Positions 15,079 through 19,417 of a DNA stretch of 19,417 bases are shown piece by piece. Origin of the DNA: Rhizobiaceae bacterium (GTDB lineage Bacteria > Pseudomonadota > Alphaproteobacteria > Rhizobiales > Rhizobiaceae); NCBI GenBank assembly GCA_020696915.1, contig JAJFMR010000012.1, positions 1 through 19,417 on the forward strand. The letters are read 5' to 3'. The first letter of the stretch is position 1, and each line of letters starts with the position of its first letter. Position numbers and translations under genes: made by a program. Below the pieces are notes generated by a model. That model saw nothing but the letters and a program-made list of their open reading frames with translations. It did no database searches and was not told the DNA's origin.

Positions 15079-15850
15079 CGGGATCGGACTGCGGGTCGAG
15101 ATAGAGCGTGCACGCGGCGTGGGTGCGCAGGATGCTCGCCGGACAGGTGGTCGAGATCGGCCCGGAGAGCGCGCGCCGCACGGCATCCCGCTTGGCTTTC
15201 CCGGGCACCACGCAAAACAGCCTGTCGCCCCGCATCAGCCGCGGGATGGTCAGCGTGATCGCCTGAAGCGGGACGGCGTCGAGGTTCGCGAAACAGTCGT
15301 CGTCGACCTGCTGCTGGCGGCACTCGGGATCGAGGGTGACGATCTTCACGTCGGCCGGGTCGCGGAAATCGGCGACGGGAGGATCGTTGAACGCCAGGTG
15401 GCCGTTGACGCCGATGCCGAGGCAGACGATGTCGATCGGCGCCGCTGCCAGCAGCCCTGCGTAGGCGCTCGCGGCGCGCCCGGCATCGGGCTCCGGCACG
15501 ATGCGGTGCACCGCGCCGAACGGCAGCCGCGAGAAGACATGGCGGTCGAGCCAGGAAACAAAGCGTTGCGGCGACCCGGCCGGCAGGCCGATATATTCGT
15601 CCATGTGAAAGGCGGTCACCCGGCCCCAGTCGATGCCGTCCTGGCCGACGAGTTCGTCCAGCGTGTCGGCCTGGCTCGGGGCGGCCGCGAGGATCATCCT
15701 GACCTGTGCCTGGCCGGCGAGACGGCGCCTGAGTTCGTCGCCGATGGCCCGGCCGGCCGCCCGGGCCATCGCGCTGCGGTCAGGCAGGCGTTCCACCTGC
15801 AGCAGATCGACGCGGCGTTCGGGGCTCCGGATTGCCGCTCTGGAACTCAT
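15071..15850 (-). CDS. nagB: Glucosamine-6-phosphate deaminase/isomerase family protein (NagB)
   Basis: Predicted to convert glucosamine-6-phosphate to fructose-6-phosphate and ammonia. The 259 residues match the family length. The catalytic motif FHMDEYIG is present (81-88; D84 corresponds to E. coli Asp72). The second active-site motif is GIGVNGHLAFNDP (145-157). Compared with E. coli GVGNDGHIAFNEP, the Asp141 position is Asn149 here (as I recall for Gram-positive NagB) and the Glu148 position is Asp156; His143 is kept as H151. The ATG (15848-15850) has an excellent GGAGGATCA before it. It is the first gene of the catabolic operon, with an operator-covered promoter upstream. It lacks the long C-terminal extension of allosteric E. 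coli NagB. Confidence 0.88.
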   Translation of the reverse strand: MSSRAAIRSPERRVDLLQVERLPDRSAMARAAGRAIGDELRRRLAGQAQVRMILAAAPSQADTLDELVGQDGIDWGRVTAFHMDEYIGLPAGSPQRFVSWLDRHVFSRLPFGAVHRIVPEPDAGRAASAYAGLLAAAPIDIVCLGIGVNGHLAFNDPPVADFRDPADVKIVTLDPECRQQQVDDDCFANLDAVPLQAITLTIPRLMRGDRLFCVVPGKAKRDAVRRALSGPISTTCPASILRTHAACTLYLDPQSDPDA

Positions 15851-15871
15851 TGATCCTCCGCGCCTCGGGTT

Positions 15872-15900
15872 GCATAGTGGACCAGAACTATTCGATGCAA
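15872..15900 (-). promoter_or_regulatory. Putative nagB operon promoter
   Basis: On the minus strand TTGCAT (15895-15900), a 17-nt spacer and CTATGC (15872-15877) resemble rhizobial housekeeping boxes (TTGAC-N17-CTATAT). The -35 box is the right half of the operator palindrome. A half-operator, GGTTGCAT (15868-15875, plus strand), overlaps the -10 box. Repressor binding would block polymerase directly. The 5' leader to the ATG would be about 15 nt and carries the GGAGG ribosome binding site. Confidence 0.5.
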
Positions 15901-15910
15901 CCGGTTGCAT
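15895..15910. promoter_or_regulatory. LacI-family operator, perfect 16-bp palindrome
   Basis: ATGCAACCGGTTGCAT is its own reverse complement with a central CG, the classic LacI-family operator shape. It lies between divergent nagB and the LacI-family regulator gene, 45 bp from the nagB ATG and 63 bp from the regulator ATG, so it can control both. A near-identical site lies at 11867-11880. Confidence 0.85.
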
Positions 15911-15972
15911 GTCAAGCTGATCAGGCGGGCGGCTGGCGTCGACAAATGACATCGGGGGCGCAGCGGCGAGAC

Positions 15973-16971
15973 ATGTATCCACGATCCCGATCGACGCCGA
16001 CGATCAGCCAGGTGGCGACGCTGGCCGGCGTCAATCGCTCCACCGTCTCGCGGGCGTTTACCCGACCGGACATGCTGAATACGGAGACCGTGGAGCGGGT
16101 GATGGAGGCCGCGCGCAGCATGGGCTACGTGCCCAATCACACGGCGCGCGCGCTGAGCACCGGCCGCTATGGCAACATCGCATTGATCGTGCCCGATGTC
16201 GCCAATCCGTTCTTCCCGCCGCTGATCCGCGCTGCCCAGAAGGAACTGGACCGGCTCGACTTCTGCCTGTTCCTCGGCAATTCGGACGAAGACCCGCGGC
16301 AGGAGGACAGGCTGGTGGGGCGGCTGGCAGGCCAGGTCGAAGGCATGATCCTGGCGTCCAGCCGCCTTCCCGAGGAGCGCATCCGGACGCACGCCGCGGC
16401 GCGGCCACTGGTTCTGATCAATCGCGACATAGAAGGCATTCCGCGGGTGCTGATCGACAGCGGCTCCGGCGTGGGCGAGGCGATGGAGCATCTGGCGGGC
16501 CTCGGCCATGCGACGGTCGCCTATGTCAGCGGGCCGGCCAATTCGTGGTCCAACCGGCAGCGGCGCGGCGCCGTTCGCAAGGCGGCAGACCGGCTGGGGC
16601 TGAAGCATGTGGTCGTGCCGGCCGCGCTGCCGAGCTACGAGGCGGGGGTCGCGGTGGCGGCCGCGGTGCTGCGCAGCGGCGCGACTGCGGCGATCGCCTT
16701 CGACGACGTGACGGCGCATGGACTGCTTGCCGGCCTTGCCGGGCGAGGCGTTCCGGTGCCCGGCGCTTTCAGCGTCATCGGCTGCGACGACGTGCTCGGG
16801 GCGGCAACCTACCCGCCTCTGACCACCGTGTCGAACCGTTCGCCGCAGGCCGGAAAGGCAGCGCTGTCGCTGCTGATGGAGGTGCTTGCCAGCCGCTCGA
16901 TCCGCGATGTGCGCTACGTTCTCGAGACGCATCTGGTCGTCCGCCGGACCACCGCTACGGCGCCGACATGA
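15973..16971 (+). CDS. LacI-family transcriptional regulator of the amino-sugar cluster
   Basis: A 332-residue repressor-type protein of normal LacI length. The N-terminal helix-turn-helix is TISQVATLAGVNRSTVSRAF (10-29). It continues with GYVPNHTARALSTGRYG (51-67), including the hinge-helix leucine (L61) that inserts in the central CG of operators. A periplasmic-binding-protein-like ligand domain follows (NIALIVPDVANPFF; ALVLINRD-like strand; VIGCDDV near the C-terminus). I choose ATG 15973-15975 because it leaves the usual short leader before the helix-turn-helix; ATG 15946 in the same frame is possible and neither has a strong ribosome binding site. It is divergent from nagB with the palindromic operator between them. 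It most likely represses the cluster until a pathway sugar or sugar phosphate binds, and may regulate itself. Confidence 0.92.
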   Translation: MYPRSRSTPTISQVATLAGVNRSTVSRAFTRPDMLNTETVERVMEAARSMGYVPNHTARALSTGRYGNIALIVPDVANPFFPPLIRAAQKELDRLDFCLFLGNSDEDPRQEDRLVGRLAGQVEGMILASSRLPEERIRTHAAARPLVLINRDIEGIPRVLIDSGSGVGEAMEHLAGLGHATVAYVSGPANSWSNRQRRGAVRKAADRLGLKHVVVPAALPSYEAGVAVAAAVLRSGATAAIAFDDVTAHGLLAGLAGRGVPVPGAFSVIGCDDVLGAATYPPLTTVSNRSPQAGKAALSLLMEVLASRSIRDVRYVLETHLVVRRTTATAPT

Positions 16972-16999
16972 TCCGGCTGCCGCAGAAGGGAGTCCGGGG

Positions 17000-19417
17000 T
17001 CAGCGTGTGCACAGCGTCCGTGGTCCGCGGTAGGGCTGATAGGTGCAGTCCGACGGCCGGAACGACCGGTACCGGCGCGAGCAGGCCCTGTAGTTGCAGA
17101 CGGCAAGCCCGCCGGTCGCCGCCACCGCACCCTGGTCGGCCGCCGCATCGGCCTCCGGAGCCGCGCCGCCACCTTGCGTGCACAGCCGCCGCGGTCCCCG
17201 GTAGGGTTGATAGGTGCAGTCCGACTCCCGGAACGAACGGTACATCTGCGAGCAGAGTTCCAGGTTGCAGGCGGATGCCGGTGGTGTCCCGGCTGCCAAC
17301 GGCGCCGCCTCGCCGCCGTCCGCAGTGCCTGCCGGATCATCGCCGCCCATCGTGTCGGGAAGCGTGACCCCGCCCGTATCGCCACCCAGCTCGGCAGCCG
17401 CCGCGACCATGAAGTCGTGCCAGATCCTGGCCGGCAGGTTGCCGCCGGTCACGTCGTTCATTGGCGTCTCGTCGTCGTTTCCGACCCACACCCCGACCAC
17501 CAGCAAGTCGCTGAATCCGATGAACCAGGCGTCGCGGTAATTCTGGCTCGTGCCGGTCTTGCCGGCCGCAAAGCCGTCGATCGCCGCGGCCCGGCCGGTG
17601 CCTCGCTCGACGACCAGCTGCAGGAGTTCGACCATCGGTCTCTGATAGGCTGCGAGGTCCGTCTCCGCGGGTTTCGAGGCCTTGACGCTGAAGGACCGTG
17701 GCTGGCCGTCGGCATGAAACGAGGCAATGCCCCAGGGCTCGATGGGTGCCCGCCCTGCGCGCACCGATGCATAAGCGCCGGTGAGATCGAGCAGGCTGAC
17801 CTCGAAGGCGCCGAGCGCGACGCTTGGCATCGGCTCGAGCCCGGCGTCGATGCCGAGCTCCCGGGCCGCTTCGATCACCTTGCCGGGCCCGACCGTCATC
17901 GCCAGCGCCACGGTCGCGGCATTGAGCGATCGCGCGAAGGCTTCGGCCACCGTGACGGTGCCGCTGTAGCCGCCGCCGAAATTCTCCGGCTCCCAGCCGT
18001 CGACGCTGATCGGCGCGTCCTCGATGAGGTCACCAGGCGAAATCCCCGCCTTGAGCGCGGCGTAGTAGGTGAAGAGCTTGAACGCCGACCCCGGCTGCCG
18101 CCTCGCGTCGACGGCCCGGTTGAATTCGCTGCTCTCGTAATCGTGCCCGCCGACCATGGCGACAACCCCGCCATCGGGCGTCATCGCCACCAGCGCGGCC
18201 TGCGAAACGTTCGACGCCGCCCCTTCCGCTTCCATCGTCGCGGCCACCGCCTGCTCGGCCAGCGCCTGCAGGCGCGGCATCAGGCTTGTCCTGACGACGA
18301 TCGTGCCGCGATATGGCCCGGCGATTTCGCGTGCCTCCTCGCCGACCCAGTCCGCAAACCAGCTGCCCGAGCGGATTGCAGGCCGGCTCGGTCGCAGCTC
18401 GGCAAAGTCCCGCTTTGCCTTTGCCGCCTCCGCCTCGTCCAGGCGCCCTACGGCCACCATCGCGTCGAGCACGGATTCGGTCCGGCGGCGCGCGCCGTCC
18501 GGGTTCTCGAGAGGATTGAGCTGCGACGGCGCGCGAATGATGCCGGCGAGCATCGCCGACTCGCCGGTGACGAGTTCTCCAGGCTCCTTTCCGAAATAGA
18601 TTCGGGCAGCGGCCGGTATCCCGGTTGCGCCGGCGCCGAGATAGACGTTGTTGAGATAGCGGGTCAGGATCTCATCCTTGCCGAGCCTGTGATCGAGCCA
18701 CAGGCTGATCGCCGCCTCCTGGATCTTTCTCCTCAGGGTGCGCTCGCTCTCGAGATACTGGATCTTGACCAGCTGCTGGGTGATCGTGCTGCCGCCCTCG
18801 ACGACCGTGCCAGCCCTGAGATTTGCGAAAAAGGCGCGTGCTATGCCCTTAACGTCGATGCCGGGATGTTCGTAGAAGCGCCGGTCCTCGGCACTGATCA
18901 CCGCGTCGACCAGCGATTTCGGGAACTCTTCGAGGCTCGCATAGCCGCCCTGGTACGGCCCCTGGCTCATCAGCTGCTCGCCATCCGAAGCTTCCAGCAC
19001 GACGACCGGCTTCAGCGACCCGTCGGCAATCGCCTTCCAGGGTGTGTCCCGCAGCGCCCAGACGGCAACGACGACGGCGGCTGCCAGACAGGGGAGAGCG
19101 ATCAGCCCGAGTCCCATGAGGGTCTTCGTCATGGCACCCCGTCCTCGGGGACGGTCCCGCGGCCGCGCCAAGTCTGCCCGGCGGGCCGGCGCACGACGCT
19201 GCAGGCGGCCGGCGCGTGCGGAGGCGTGCCGCAGCTGCCGGTCAAGAGCGGCGAGAAATCCCTTCAGGCTCTTCGGCACCTCCCGTTTCAGGCGTGCGGC
19301 CATATGGGCGGAAACGGACTTCAGGTCCTGTCGAGAACCGGGAAATTCCCCCAGCCTGTTTGCCGCCTCCCGTTTCAGGCGGTCGGCCGCGCGCGCGGCG
19401 GCGGATTTGAGGTCCAG
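17000..19417 (-). CDS. Class A penicillin-binding protein (PBP1A type) with BA14K-like C-terminal repeats, 5' end beyond window
   Basis: A bifunctional peptidoglycan glycosyltransferase/transpeptidase anchored in the inner membrane. Residues are counted from the internal Met at 19301-19303. A basic stretch (30-57) is followed by one membrane segment (TLMGLGLIALPCLAAAVVVAVWAL, 61-84). The transglycosylase has SAEDRRFYEHPGID (137-150, catalytic E139) and GGSTITQQLVK (170-180). The transpeptidase has QPGSAFK (403-409; S406, K409), SLN (459-461) and KTGTS (582-586). After an Ala/Gly-rich linker come two about 30-residue repeats (679-708 and 736-765), each with four Cys and YRSFR-x-SDCTYQPYRGPR, resembling BA14K motifs. 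Upstream of that Met the frame stays open for 38 codons to the window edge and carries an in-frame 29-residue repeat with synonymous differences, so the true start is probably outside. ATG 19130-19132, with GAGGACGGGG upstream, is an alternative internal start. Confidence 0.9.
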   Translation of the reverse strand: MDLKSAAARAADRLKREAANRLGEFPGSRQDLKSVSAHMAARLKREVPKSLKGFLAALDRQLRHASARAGRLQRRAPARRADLARPRDRPRGRGAMTKTLMGLGLIALPCLAAAVVVAVWALRDTPWKAIADGSLKPVVVLEASDGEQLMSQGPYQGGYASLEEFPKSLVDAVISAEDRRFYEHPGIDVKGIARAFFANLRAGTVVEGGSTITQQLVKIQYLESERTLRRKIQEAAISLWLDHRLGKDEILTRYLNNVYLGAGATGIPAAARIYFGKEPGELVTGESAMLAGIIRAPSQLNPLENPDGARRRTESVLDAMVAVGRLDEAEAAKAKRDFAELRPSRPAIRSGSWFADWVGEEAREIAGPYRGTIVVRTSLMPRLQALAEQAVAATMEAEGAASNVSQAALVAMTPDGGVVAMVGGHDYESSEFNRAVDARRQPGSAFKLFTYYAALKAGISPGDLIEDAPISVDGWEPENFGGGYSGTVTVAEAFARSLNAATVALAMTVGPGKVIEAARELGIDAGLEPMPSVALGAFEVSLLDLTGAYASVRAGRAPIEPWGIASFHADGQPRSFSVKASKPAETDLAAYQRPMVELLQLVVERGTGRAAAIDGFAAGKTGTSQNYRDAWFIGFSDLLVVGVWVGNDDETPMNDVTGGNLPARIWHDFMVAAAAELGGDTGGVTLPDTMGGDDPAGTADGGEAAPLAAGTPPASACNLELCSQMYRSFRESDCTYQPYRGPRRLCTQGGGAAPEADAAADQGAVAATGGLAVCNYRACSRRYRSFRPSDCTYQPYRGPRTLCTR
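17007..17274 (-). repeat. Tandem coding repeat (BA14K-like modules of the penicillin-binding protein)
   Basis: Two DNA segments of about 96 bp, one beginning at GTGCACAGC 17007 and the other at GTGCACAGC 17178, align with an offset of 171 bp (57 codons). They share long blocks such as GGTGCAGTCCGAC and the encoded SDCTYQPYRGPR. The segments are separated by an Ala/Gly-rich linker, indicating duplication of a complete module within the gene. Confidence 0.85.
19213..19416 (-). repeat. 29-residue in-frame tandem repeat at the N-terminal side of the penicillin-binding protein
   Basis: Reading the minus strand from the edge, DLKSAAARAADRLKRE... is followed 29 codons later by DLKSVSAHMAARLKRE.... 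The shared 10-mer TCCCGTTTCA occurs at 19281-19290 and 19368-19377, exactly 87 bp apart. Third-position differences keep D-L-K-S unchanged, as expected of translated sequence. Each unit looks like an amphipathic, basic helix. More copies may lie outside the window. Confidence 0.7.

Noticed and set aside
1..19417. tRNA, rRNA, CRISPR array, riboswitch or complete insertion sequence
   Set aside because: I saw no cloverleaf-like or rRNA-like segments, no regularly spaced short repeats, no glmS-type or other leader element before nagB (its leader is only about 15 nt), and no transposase other than the RAYT.

Overview
The window is high-GC DNA with the gene content and gene order of an alphaproteobacterium of the order Hyphomicrobiales (Rhizobiales), most like the Mesorhizobium/Phyllobacteriaceae group. 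This is inferred from the adjacent divergent malic enzyme and mutS genes, a RAYT/REP element, UgpC-type sugar ABC transport and BA14K-like repeats. No database search was possible.

Region 1 (1-996) is a small accessory patch. It holds a RAYT (REP-associated tyrosine transposase) gene cut by an in-frame amber codon while its conserved C-terminal tail is still readable behind the stop. Two REP-type hairpin repeats headed by GTGG/GTAG lie in its 5' region. Between them is a 54-codon ORF that looks like a shortened Phd-type antitoxin and overlaps the RAYT start by 4 bp.

Region 2 (997-6153) is core genome: a 761-aa malic enzyme with a phosphotransacetylase-like C-terminal domain, divergent from mutS. 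The spacer between them carries a GGAGTGT-N14-ACACTCC inverted repeat. In rhizobia as I recall them, mutS is followed by glnD; here it meets a catabolic cluster instead.

Region 3 (6271-16971) is a nine-gene minus-strand amino-sugar catabolic cluster with a divergent LacI-family regulator. In transcription order it runs: nagB, a SIS-domain sugar isomerase-like gene, nagA, a cytosolic ceramidase-family amidase, then the ABC transporter (binding protein, two permeases, an AGE-family epimerase-like protein, ATPase). Most junctions are 4-8 bp overlaps. A perfect 16-bp palindrome, ATGCAACCGGTTGCAT, lies in the nagB-lacI spacer over the putative nagB -35 box. A 14-bp copy of it lies upstream of the binding-protein gene, inside the 3' end of the amidase gene, so one LacI-type repressor probably controls both halves. 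The scheme I infer is: import of an N-acylated amino sugar, removal of an acyl group by the ceramidase-like enzyme and/or NagA, possible epimerisation, then deamination to fructose-6-phosphate by NagB. No sugar kinase or glycosidase is present. The ceramidase-like amidase and AGE-like protein inside a nag operon are the best candidates for undescribed biochemistry.

Region 4 (17000-19417) is a class A penicillin-binding protein (PBP1A type) that runs off the right edge. It has two C-terminal cysteine-containing BA14K-like repeats, and an N-terminal basic, helical extension containing a 29-residue tandem repeat that continues to the window edge.
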